This document shows, one piece after another, positions 1 to 6,280 of a stretch of DNA of 14,836 nucleotides. The stretch lies in NCBI GenBank assembly GCA_905479845.1, contig CAJQOB010000170.1, positions 1-14,836 on the forward strand. The letters are read 5' to 3'. Position numbers and translations under genes: made by a program. The stretch comes from an uncultured Flavobacteriales bacterium (lineage in GTDB: Bacteria > Bacteroidota > Bacteroidia > Flavobacteriales_D > Crocinitomicaceae). The notes beneath the pieces were generated by a model that had not been told where the DNA came from, made no database searches, and saw only the letters and a list, made by a program, of their open reading frames with translations. Position 1 is the first letter of the stretch. The number at the start of each line of letters is the position of its first letter.

Positions 1-1
1 C

Positions 2-115
2 TTGTGTTACGTTGTTTATTACCTCTATAACCGAGAACCTGAGCCAAAACCAATAAAGAATCCGAAGAACATCAAAGAGATTCGTGGGGTTACTTTGTCC
101 GATTCAATTCTTTGA
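2..115 (+). CDS. 3' end of an unidentified gene, possibly membrane protein (partial)
   Basis: An open frame enters from the left edge and ends at TGA 113-115, giving 37 residues. The first residues (LCYVVYYLYN) are hydrophobic and aromatic. They are followed by a charged, proline-rich tail (EPEPKPIKNPKN), which looks like the end of a membrane helix and a short soluble C-terminus. It is the only frame open up to a sensible stop before the hairpin at 131-157. Too little is visible to name a family, and it could be chance. Confidence 0.4.
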   Translation: MCYVVYYLYNREPEPKPIKNPKNIKEIRGVTLSDSIL

Positions 116-124
116 TTTTAGGAC

Positions 125-157
125 AAAAAAAAGTCGCTCAGTAAAACTAAGCGACTT
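125..157 (-). terminator. Rho-independent terminator of the lipoprotein gene
   Basis: Arms 131-138 (AAGTCGCT) and 150-157 (AGCGACTT) pair perfectly. After one mismatch there are three more pairs around an AAA loop. Read on the minus strand, the hairpin is followed by eight T (plus-strand A run 125-132), the normal arrangement for a minus-strand intrinsic terminator. It lies about 20 bp past the lipoprotein stop. On the plus strand no T run follows, so it is probably weak for the gene ending at 115. Confidence 0.85.
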
Positions 158-176
158 CAATATCTATCAGGATGAA

Positions 177-707
177 TTAAACTTTCATTCCCTTCACAAC
201 GCGATCTTTACGTTTAGTTTTCTGTAATTTCTTCTTGATTACTTGGATGTAAGCTGTTCCACTTGAAGTCGTTGCATAATAAGTGCTATTAGCATACTCG
301 ATTTCACCTCCTTCTTTTTTCGTCCAATCTGCCAATAGGTAGTACTTTCCTGAAGACTGCCCAGCACGTTGACCAAATGAAATTGTGTGACCAACTCCAG
401 GTTCAAAGCGTACAACGATGTTTTCTCCGTCAAAGCTTTCGAAAACACAGTCAGTTCCAATAGGAATGATGATACGATCCTGTTCTTTGCTTGAGTTTTG
501 GATCAATGTTCCATCAGAAGTTGTTCCTTGGTTACCTGATTCCTTACTTCTTTCAAGAATAATCGTTGCAGATGTTTTGAATTGAACTTTCGCCATAGCT
601 TGTTCATTATCTAATCCAAATTCCTTACGAATCGAATCTGTCAACGGAACTGGAGTTCCACAACTAACAAGGAATAAACCTACAAAGAGAAATAATACGT
701 ACTTCAT
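177..707 (-). CDS. Hypothetical lipoprotein, 176 aa
   Basis: I do not recognise the family. The N-terminus is a lipoprotein signal: Met-Lys, a hydrophobic stretch, then LVSC with the lipidated Cys at residue 16. The mature protein is therefore probably anchored to a membrane on the periplasmic or outer face. The rest is polar and rich in beta-prone stretches. A Ser/Thr/Gln-rich linker lies around residues 58-75 and a basic tail (KKKLQKTKRK) near the C-terminus. I chose ATG at 705-707 rather than the in-frame TTG at 723-725. The signal peptide starts cleanly at this ATG, and the TTG overlaps a TATATTTG promoter box that would lie upstream of the transcript. The gene stands alone with its own terminator. 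Confidence 0.8.
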   Translation of the reverse strand: MKYVLFLFVGLFLVSCGTPVPLTDSIRKEFGLDNEQAMAKVQFKTSATIILERSKESGNQGTTSDGTLIQNSSKEQDRIIIPIGTDCVFESFDGENIVVRFEPGVGHTISFGQRAGQSSGKYYLLADWTKKEGGEIEYANSTYYATTSSGTAYIQVIKKKLQKTKRKDRVVKGMKV

Positions 708-722
708 GCTTTTAATTTTTGT

Positions 723-730
723 CAAATATA
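723..730 (-). promoter_or_regulatory. Bacteroidetes -7 box (TATATTTG) for the lipoprotein gene
   Basis: On the minus strand the sequence reads TATATTTG, a perfect match to the Bacteroidetes TAnnTTTG -7 consensus. It ends 15 nt before the chosen ATG at 707, giving a very short leader. No convincing TTTG -33 element is visible at the expected spacing, so the call rests on the -7 box and its position. Confidence 0.55.
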
Positions 731-764
731 CGAAAACCTGTTCCTCAATAATAGTGCCTAAAAC

Positions 765-784
765 GAAGTTTTCATGAAAACTTC
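765..784. promoter_or_regulatory. Perfect 20-bp palindrome between divergent genes (candidate operator)
   Basis: GAAGTTTTCATGAAAACTTC is its own reverse complement over all 20 bases. It sits in the 199-bp region between the divergent lipoprotein and hydrolase genes, about 35 bp upstream of the lipoprotein -7 box and about 97 bp upstream of the hydrolase -7 box. A looser inverted pair, CCTGTT and AACAGG, flanks it. It could bind a dimeric regulator. Chance in AT-rich DNA, or a short hairpin with loop CATG, are alternatives. Confidence 0.35.
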
Positions 785-880
785 AGAAAACAGGCTAAAT
801 ATCCGTCCTTTTCGTGCCTTTGAAGGGGATTGAAGCTTTTTTGATGGGCGATGATTCCACTTTTAACAAATGGGAATCCT

Positions 881-888
881 TATTTTTG
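881..888 (+). promoter_or_regulatory. Bacteroidetes -7 box (TATTTTTG) for the hydrolase gene
   Basis: TATTTTTG matches TAnnTTTG perfectly and ends 18 nt before ATG 907. That spacing resembles the two other short-leader promoters in the window. The box lies inside the frame that could be read from an upstream GTG at 814, so it argues against that longer start. No clear -33 TTTG was found. Confidence 0.6.
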
Positions 889-906
889 CACCAAATTCTA
901 GCAAGT

Positions 907-1560
907 ATGAAGACCGTAGTTGAGAAAATGACCTTCAATCCGTTTCAAGAGAACACGTATGTTGTTCACGACGGTACATCATGTGTGATTATCGATCCAG
1001 GTTGTTTCAAGAGTAGTGAGGAAGAATATTTGGTGAATTTCATCGAGTCAAATAAATTAACACTAGTAGCTGTATTATTGACTCATGGACATTTGGATCA
1101 TATTGCTGGACTGGACTTTATCAACCGAAAATATGGTGTTGACGTCTACTTGAATGAAACAGATTTGCCCACCTTTAACGCGTCACATCTTGCTGCTAAT
1201 CTTTATGGATTAAGAGGATTCGTTCAACCTGAAGTGCCAAACAAACTACTGAAAGGAAATGAGGAATTGGTGTTTGGAGACATGAAATTTAACGTAATTA
1301 ATGCTCCTGGACATTGTATTGGACATGTCGTGTTCCACAACGAAGAAGATGGATATGTACTGAATGGTGACGTTATCATGAAAGGGAGCCATGGTCGAAC
1401 AGATTTACCTGGAGGAGACTCAGCCACATTGAAACGTACAATTTTGGAGACGATGTTCAACTTGCCAAATGAAACGATCATTTACAGTGGTCACGGCCCC
1501 GAAACTACTGTTGAAATCGAAAAACAAACGAATGTGGTCTTGATGGGTTCTTTGGGTTAA
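907..1560 (+). CDS. Metallo-beta-lactamase-fold hydrolase (YcbL/glyoxalase II-like), 217 aa
   Basis: This is a cytoplasmic MBL-fold metalloenzyme of the small YcbL/glyoxalase II-like group, predicted to hydrolyse thioesters or a related substrate. The start MKTVVEKMTFNPFQENTY is typical of the group. The metal-binding motif THGHLDH gives H60, H62, D64 and H65. H136 (APGH), D155 (NGDV) and H196 (SGHG) complete a two-metal site. GRTDLPGG at 163-170 is a signature of this group. The length fits a one-domain protein without the long C-terminal substrate domain of classical glyoxalase II. An in-frame GTG at 814 would add 31 residues of no family character and would span the -7 box, so I reject it. 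The exact substrate cannot be read from sequence. Confidence 0.92.
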   Translation: MKTVVEKMTFNPFQENTYVVHDGTSCVIIDPGCFKSSEEEYLVNFIESNKLTLVAVLLTHGHLDHIAGLDFINRKYGVDVYLNETDLPTFNASHLAANLYGLRGFVQPEVPNKLLKGNEELVFGDMKFNVINAPGHCIGHVVFHNEEDGYVLNGDVIMKGSHGRTDLPGGDSATLKRTILETMFNLPNETIIYSGHGPETTVEIEKQTNVVLMGSLG

Positions 1561-1649
1561 GAACTTTCTTCCACACGAAGACTTTCGTCGTATAATTAAG
1601 TCCCGAATTTCCCTAACTTTAAACCTGAATTCGAACCCAAGTTTAGCAC

Positions 1650-2771
1650 ATGCGCATAGCTATCAATACACGATTTTTACTCCCTACCAAAATGGAAGGT
1701 TTTGGCTGGTACACATTCGAAATCGTGAAGCGACTCGTTGAAAATCATCCTAAGCATGAGTTCATTTTCTTCTTTGATCGCGCATACGACGAGAAGTTCA
1801 TTTTTGGACCGAACGTGACACCTGTTGTATTGAACCCTCCTGCTCGACATCCAATTTTGTTTCGAATTTGGTTCAATTATTCAGTTAAGCGAGCACTTAA
1901 AAAGCACAAGGCTGATCTCTTTTTCTCGCCTGATGGGTTCTTATCACTAACCTCAGACATTCCACAAGTCGGAGTCATTCACGATATCAACTTTGAGCAT
2001 CATCCAGAGGACATTCCCTCTTCGGCTCGAAGATATTTGAAAAAATATTTCCCCCGATTTGCCAAGAAAGCATCTCACCTCCTGACTGTTTCAGAATATT
2101 CAAAACAAGACATTTGTACAACGTACGGCGTTGATTCATCGAAAGTGACTGTTTCATGGAACGGAGCTTCAAGTAGTTTCAACCCGCTTCCAAATGGTCA
2201 GAAAAACGTTATCCGAGAGAAATACGCAAAAGGGAAAAACTACTTATTGTTTGTCGGCGCGTTGCATCCACGGAAAAATTTGAAACGATTGATTGCTGCT
2301 TATCGTAATTTACGTGAATCTGACCCCACTTTTGATTACGAACTTGTGATTGTGGGTGAGGCTCTATGGAAGCGATCGGGTTATGATCTTGAGATTGAAG
2401 ATCAGACTAAGTCTCACATTCATTTCACGGGTCATTTGTCATTGGAAGAACTTGCCCAAGTGATGGCTTCTGCGAGTGTATTTACCTTCGTACCTTATTT
2501 TGAAGGTTTCGGAATTCCATTGGTTGAGGCCATGCGATGTGGAACCCCCATCTTGTCAGGGAATTTAACTTCACTACCAGAAGTTGCGGGCGATGCTGCC
2601 TTGTATTGTGACCCTTTGGATGTGGATGACATTACCAACAAGCTTCAAGAGATTTGTTCAAACGACGCTCTCAGAAATGAGCTTTCACAGAAAGGGTTAA
2701 AGAGAAGCAAACAGTTCTCTTGGGATCAATCGGCGGAAAAAGTATGGGAAGTTCTAAGGAACTCTATCTAA
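1650..2771 (+). CDS. Glycosyltransferase family 4 (GT-B fold), 373 aa
   Basis: A retaining GT-B glycosyltransferase that moves a sugar from a nucleotide donor to a glycan or lipid acceptor, probably at the cytoplasmic membrane face. The N-terminal half starts MRIAINTRFLLP and has the acceptor-side GFGWYTFE segment (17-24), VGVIHDINF (107-115) and LLTVSEYSK (144-152). The C-terminal half has the donor-site FVGALHPRKN (201-210, R208 and K209 contacting the phosphates in the family). It also has the EX7E motif E285 to E293 in EGFGIPLVEAM, followed by GTP and SLPEVAGDAALY. Length and domain order match complete GT4 enzymes. A TAACTTTA box at 1614-1621 is one base off the -7 consensus. The 3' end overlaps the convergent small gene by 8 bp. 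Acceptor and sugar are unknown. Confidence 0.93.
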   Translation: MRIAINTRFLLPTKMEGFGWYTFEIVKRLVENHPKHEFIFFFDRAYDEKFIFGPNVTPVVLNPPARHPILFRIWFNYSVKRALKKHKADLFFSPDGFLSLTSDIPQVGVIHDINFEHHPEDIPSSARRYLKKYFPRFAKKASHLLTVSEYSKQDICTTYGVDSSKVTVSWNGASSSFNPLPNGQKNVIREKYAKGKNYLLFVGALHPRKNLKRLIAAYRNLRESDPTFDYELVIVGEALWKRSGYDLEIEDQTKSHIHFTGHLSLEELAQVMASASVFTFVPYFEGFGIPLVEAMRCGTPILSGNLTSLPEVAGDAALYCDPLDVDDITNKLQEICSNDALRNELSQKGLKRSKQFSWDQSAEKVWEVLRNSI

Positions 2772-2934
2772 AGATCAAAAAATAAATCGCTGCCCAAACA
2801 CCTATAAAAAATAACCCTGGGTAAAGTACTTTTTTAACCGTGCTCTTGTCTTTCTTTTTAATCAATAAATACGCTATATATAGTGAAAAAAGAACAATAA
2901 ACACTAGTGGTATTATGACTCTTATTGGATGCAT
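2764..2934 (-). CDS. Small two-helix membrane protein, 56 aa, last gene of the oxidase operon
   Basis: An ATG at 2932-2934 opens a 56-codon frame to TAG at 2764-2766. It starts MHPIRVIIPLVFIVLFSLYI. Residues about 6-25 and 39-55 are two hydrophobic helices, joined by a strongly basic loop (KKKDKSTVKK, 26-35) that would face the cytoplasm by the positive-inside rule. It starts 27 bp after the DUF420 gene, on the same strand and in the same packed operon. It overlaps the convergent glycosyltransferase gene by 8 bp. Size and topology resemble small accessory subunits or assembly factors of heme-copper oxidases, but I recognise no named family. Role in the oxidase is inference from position. Confidence 0.68.
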   Translation of the reverse strand: MHPIRVIIPLVFIVLFSLYIAYLLIKKKDKSTVKKVLYPGLFFIGVWAAIYFLIFR

Positions 2935-2961
2935 ATAAATAAGGTTAAGTGAACTATAAGA

Positions 2962-3489
2962 CTAATAATATGGTGAAATCATCAGATAAACAACCACTCC
3001 ACTCACCGCGACAAATAGCCAAATCGGGAAAGAAAATCGGGTCCATACTTTGTGGCGTTTGAAATCACCTGTCCAAGCCCAAAGGTAAGAAAGCAATACA
3101 AGTGGAATTACCGCTACACTCAGAACGATGTGCGCAACGAGTAGAGGATAATAAACCATCCCGTACTCACCCAAATATGGTGTTGGATCTGAGGTAATAT
3201 GATATGCTATGTAACATAGCAAGAAACCAAGAGAAAGAACCAAACACGTACGGATCAGCAATGCGTGTAGCCTCATGTTCTTTTGCTTGATTGAGATAAG
3301 CGCGAAGATCAAAATAACTGCAGTTGCCCCGTTCAAAGCAGCATAAATCGGGGGGAGTATTGATAAATCTACTCCTTCAATGCGAATAGAGAACAATGCC
3401 GCTACTGCAACTGGAACGATAATTGAAACCGCGTAAATCAGTTTCTTCGCTCTCGCAACTTTACTTGGATCCATCGACTCCGTACTCAT
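2962..3489 (-). CDS. DUF420 membrane protein (CtaM/YozB-like oxidase assembly factor), 175 aa
   Basis: Integral membrane protein with five hydrophobic segments at about residues 17-34, 46-66, 77-97, 112-138 and 153-171. Four histidines lie at or near membrane ends (H75 in MRLH, H97 in AYH, H120 in VAH, H146 in KRH), in the pattern of the DUF420 family. In Gram-positive bacteria the DUF420 protein CtaM/YozB is needed for a functional heme A-containing oxidase. Its place after two Sco genes and subunits III and IV fits the same job here. The ATG at 3489 lies inside the upstream sco gene (29-nt overlap). A second ATG at 3474 is also possible and still overlaps. Translational coupling to sco is likely. 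Confidence 0.88.
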   Translation of the reverse strand: MSTESMDPSKVARAKKLIYAVSIIVPVAVAALFSIRIEGVDLSILPPIYAALNGATAVILIFALISIKQKNMRLHALLIRTCLVLSLGFLLCYIAYHITSDPTPYLGEYGMVYYPLLVAHIVLSVAVIPLVLLSYLWAWTGDFKRHKVWTRFSFPIWLFVAVSGVVVYLMISPYY

Positions 3490-4132
3490 ATTTCAATAAT
3501 TTTCTAAGGTCCTTTTCTAATCTATCAACATCTTTGGTATCCGTTCCGATATAAACCCCTCGGACAATTCCTTCTTTATCAACTAATGTGAATGCTGGGG
3601 AATGCGCGTACCCTCCTTCAGCTTCCTCATCAGAGGCTACGTGAACGAGGAATGACTTCACTCCTAACTCGTGCGTTGCTTTCTCATCTCCAGTAAGAAA
3701 CTGCCAATTGTTCGCTTCAATCCCGTGGTGCTTAATGTATCGACGCAAGATTGAAGGTTGATCGTGTCGAGGATTAATTGAAAACGAAATAAACTGTAGA
3801 TCGTCTTCCAAATCTTTAGTCATGGCCTGCAAACGTTTCATTTGCGTAGTCATAGTCGGGCAAATAGTTGGACAAGTACTGAAGAAGAAATCAGCCACCC
3901 ACACTTTTCCTTTCATCGATTTCGATGTAACGAGTGTTGAATCTTGATTGATGTATGAAAATGCTGGAATGGTTGGATATACAGTATCGGCTACATCAAC
4001 TCCATCTACGGTTTTGTATACGACGTCATATTGCCCCATTAATGGAAGCACTCGAACTTTCTCTTCTTCACCACATGAAGTGAGAACAACAAGTGTCAAC
4101 ATGATCATCCAAATGCCTCTCCAATGTTTCAT
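3461..4132 (-). CDS. Sco1/SenC-family copper chaperone, lipoprotein, 223 aa
   Basis: Copper-delivery and thiol-reducing protein for the CuA site of cytochrome oxidase subunit II, with a thioredoxin fold. The N-terminus is a lipoprotein signal with lipobox VLTSC (lipidated C20), so it should sit on the outer face of the inner membrane. The copper site is complete: C87 and C91 in CPTIC, and H177 in YAHSPAFTLVDKEG. NPRHD at 120-124 matches the family's DPxRD-type loop. Length is standard for the family. Its start overlaps the stop of the upstream Sco-like gene by four bases (ATGA), and DUF420 starts inside its 3' end, so the three are probably translated together. Confidence 0.95.
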   Translation of the reverse strand: MKHWRGIWMIMLTLVVLTSCGEEEKVRVLPLMGQYDVVYKTVDGVDVADTVYPTIPAFSYINQDSTLVTSKSMKGKVWVADFFFSTCPTICPTMTTQMKRLQAMTKDLEDDLQFISFSINPRHDQPSILRRYIKHHGIEANNWQFLTGDEKATHELGVKSFLVHVASDEEAEGGYAHSPAFTLVDKEGIVRGVYIGTDTKDVDRLEKDLRKLLKYEYGVDGSK

Positions 4133-4821
4133 TTTCCTTGTCTCTTTTCCTTTTTCTCCTTATCGTAAACCTTCTGCAACAGCGCTACGTGTTCCTTCAT
4201 TCTTCGAACCATTCCTTCTGAATCACCAGGGAGTACCATTCGTAAATGATTTTGTTTATCCGCAAGAAGCATTAATTCTTGGAAACCTTCACCGCCAAAT
4301 TTATCATCACCGGTTTGAAGCAAAGTTTCACCATTACTCTCCATGTCATAGATCGATTTCGAGTCACCTGAAGCGACGTACCACATGTCTGGGTCGTATC
4401 CTTCCACACGGTCTTCTAACATGTCTGCAACTTGCTTTACATCTGAAACTGGGTTTCCTTTTCCATCCGTCACAAACGAAATGATTCTTACAGAACCTAA
4501 TTTCTTTTTACTTGTGCGCACATTTTGGAAAATGTGTTGGTTAACGTGCCAGAACGAGATTCCGCAACTATCTGGACATTTTGGTTGAAGCACGTTAATG
4601 AGTACCACGTTATCCTTAAAGTCCTTTGAGGTAAATTTCTTACCGCGAGCATCGGTGAAAGAGTAATCTATCAACTGCCCATAATCGTCAGGGACTTTGA
4701 ATTTGTGCTCACAGCTACGTGCCCCAACAAGCCCGATAATAACCAAAAAAAGAGCCGGTCCAAACAAAATTGATAATGCAATTATCGATTTCGTTCGTCC
4801 GGCAGATTTCTTACTAGCCAT
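4129..4821 (-). CDS. Sco-like thioredoxin-fold protein without the copper-ligand histidine, 230 aa
   Basis: Membrane-anchored (one helix about 13-33, no lipobox) thioredoxin-fold protein related to Sco. It keeps a CxxxC pair, C82 and C86 in KCPDSC, at the position of the Sco copper cysteines after NVVLINVLQP. The family histidine is missing: the stretch aligned with the complete paralogue's AHSPAFTLVDKEG reads GFQELMLLADKQN, placing F180 where H177 would be. A redox role, such as reducing CuA-site cysteines, therefore seems more likely than stable copper binding; this is inference. The C-terminus is very basic (KKEKRQGK). It lies between subunit IV and the complete sco gene, with a 4-nt overlap to the latter, and is probably an old tandem duplicate. 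Confidence 0.85.
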   Translation of the reverse strand: MASKKSAGRTKSIIALSILFGPALFLVIIGLVGARSCEHKFKVPDDYGQLIDYSFTDARGKKFTSKDFKDNVVLINVLQPKCPDSCGISFWHVNQHIFQNVRTSKKKLGSVRIISFVTDGKGNPVSDVKQVADMLEDRVEGYDPDMWYVASGDSKSIYDMESNGETLLQTGDDKFGGEGFQELMLLADKQNHLRMVLPGDSEGMVRRMKEHVALLQKVYDKEKKEKRQGK

Positions 4822-4833
4822 TTAGTATGAAAG

Positions 4834-5202
4834 TTATGCTCCGTATGTGGAGACCGCTTCTCCCACGGCTGTTCCTTCATACAGAGCAATAAATATTAAA
4901 TAACAAATGAAAATGAAGTAGGGAATCAGAATTACGTATCTCATTGCTTTTCGCTCATCTCCAAGGTGCATAAAGACCTGAACAATGTAGCCAGCCTTTA
5001 ACAGAGTCATGATTATGAATGACCATTTTACAAATGGCCAAGCTCCAGAACCTTGCTTGATGTATGCACCCAACGCTACTTCAACAATCGTGATGACTGT
5101 CAATAACGCTGTTACTTGCCAAATTTTCTTACGAATTTTCTTTCCTTGCTCTTCACTGTGGTGAGCATCCAATGAATATTCTATAACGTCGTCTCTTAAC
5201 AT
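4834..5202 (-). CDS. Cytochrome c oxidase subunit IV (caa3/bo3-type small subunit), 122 aa
   Basis: Small inner-membrane subunit of a heme-copper oxidase. It has three helices at about 27-48, 58-79 and 87-108, separated by the family hallmark VFMHLGDERK (76-85). Length matches bacterial COX4 proteins of the caa3/bo3 type. The short N-terminus is His- and charge-rich (AHHSEEQGKKIRKK). It starts 18 bp after subunit III and precedes the Sco-like gene by 12 bp, so co-transcription is very likely. In related oxidases this subunit helps stabilise the complex rather than take part in catalysis. Confidence 0.93.
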   Translation of the reverse strand: MLRDDVIEYSLDAHHSEEQGKKIRKKIWQVTALLTVITIVEVALGAYIKQGSGAWPFVKWSFIIMTLLKAGYIVQVFMHLGDERKAMRYVILIPYFIFICYLIFIALYEGTAVGEAVSTYGA

Positions 5203-5220
5203 AATACAGTCAATTTTCTA

Positions 5221-6258
5221 TTAAACAAGGTAGAAGAAGGTAAATACGAATACCCAAACAAGATCGACAAAGTGCCAGTATAATCCTGTTTTTTCAACCA
5301 TTTCGTAGTGTCCACGTTTGTGATACACTCCTCTGATTACTCCTAAACAAATAATGATGTTGATGATAACTCCTGAGAATACGTGGAATCCGTGGAATCC
5401 AGTAATAAAGAAGAAGAACTGTCCATATTGTTGAGGACCGTACTCATTCTGCTCAAGGTTTGCTCCGAAAATTACATTTCCTTTAACTCCTGCGTTTACC
5501 GTTTTATTGTACAACTCAGCGGCTAAATCGTGATCTTCGATGTGGTCGCCAATTTTGTATTTACCTCCATCGGTTTTCACCATGAGTTCCATGTGATCGT
5601 TATCTTTCTTCGAGATATTCGCTTTCGATCCATCGTGAAGTGTAATCACATTATTCTCAACGTGTCCTTCAGCAATTGCATGACGGTACTCGTGGTTCAA
5701 GTCCATATCTTCAGCAGTAATTTGGTCACCAACTTTGTGATGAGCGCCTGCCTCGAAAATTGTGAAGTTTTCAACTTCTCCGAAGTGTCCTTTGACAATC
5801 GCCATAGAACCATCTTCCATTTCAATTTTCCCGAACTCAGAACCGTGAATGAAGTGAGACCACTCCCATGCTTGCGAACCAACGAAGAAAAATCCTCCGA
5901 TAATTGTTGCAATCATCCATTTCACTACTCCTTTTTTGTCCATTCGGTGACCTGCCTCAACCGCTAACACCATCGTTACCGATGATACGATCAAGATAAA
6001 TGTCATCAATGCAACATAAATTAAAGGGTATCCGTGCCCCAAAAACGGTAAAGAGTTAAATGTTTCCTCACCAATTGGCCACGCATCTTGACAACTGTGT
6101 CGTGTATAACCGTATGCAATTAGTAAGCCTCCAAAGGTCAGAGCATCTGACACAAGGAAGAACCACATCATTAATTTACCGTAGCTCGTGCTAAACGGAG
6201 ACATCTGTCCACCCCACAAGGTTTTGGAATCTATCTGTTTCGAAGCATGTCCTGCCAT
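5221..6258 (-). CDS. Cytochrome c oxidase subunit III with a ~140-aa insertion, 345 aa
   Basis: Core accessory subunit of the heme-copper oxidase, binding subunit I in the inner membrane. Five helices are seen: about 29-51, 78-100, 112-134, 279-309 and 325-345. Conserved subunit III features are present: SDALTFGG (37-44), EAGHR (101-105), SQAWEW (128-133), GFHGFHVFSG (287-296) and YWHFVDLVW (327-335). Usual bacterial five-helix forms are about 200 residues. Here residues about 135-277, between helices 3 and 4, are an extra soluble, His-rich domain. The insertion contains two copies of a unit offset by exactly 60 residues (145-180 and 205-240). It is co-transcribed with the second subunit III gene (22-bp gap). 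Confidence 0.94.
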   Translation of the reverse strand: MAGHASKQIDSKTLWGGQMSPFSTSYGKLMMWFFLVSDALTFGGLLIAYGYTRHSCQDAWPIGEETFNSLPFLGHGYPLIYVALMTFILIVSSVTMVLAVEAGHRMDKKGVVKWMIATIIGGFFFVGSQAWEWSHFIHGSEFGKIEMEDGSMAIVKGHFGEVENFTIFEAGAHHKVGDQITAEDMDLNHEYRHAIAEGHVENNVITLHDGSKANISKKDNDHMELMVKTDGGKYKIGDHIEDHDLAAELYNKTVNAGVKGNVIFGANLEQNEYGPQQYGQFFFFITGFHGFHVFSGVIINIIICLGVIRGVYHKRGHYEMVEKTGLYWHFVDLVWVFVFTFFYLV

Positions 6259-6280
6259 CCTGAAAAATTTTTATGCAAGT

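Noticed and set aside
814..906. N-terminal extension of the hydrolase from GTG 814
   Set aside because: The extra 31 residues do not resemble the family and contain the TATTTTTG promoter box; family members start at the MKTVVEKMTF position.
1575..1588. Small hairpin ACGAA-GACT-TTCGT after the hydrolase gene, possible terminator
   Set aside because: Only five pairs and no T run; not enough for an intrinsic terminator.
4129..4132. Frameshift between the two sco genes
   Set aside because: Each protein has its own N-terminal anchor and complete CxxxC domain; the ATGA overlap is normal operon coupling.
3948..4484. 178-codon plus-strand open frame opposite the two sco genes
   Set aside because: It lies wholly antisense to two well-supported genes, has no domain or promoter, and its composition is that of a mirrored frame.
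5530..5967. 145-codon plus-strand open frame opposite subunit III
   Set aside because: Antisense shadow of the subunit III insertion; no family features and no start context.
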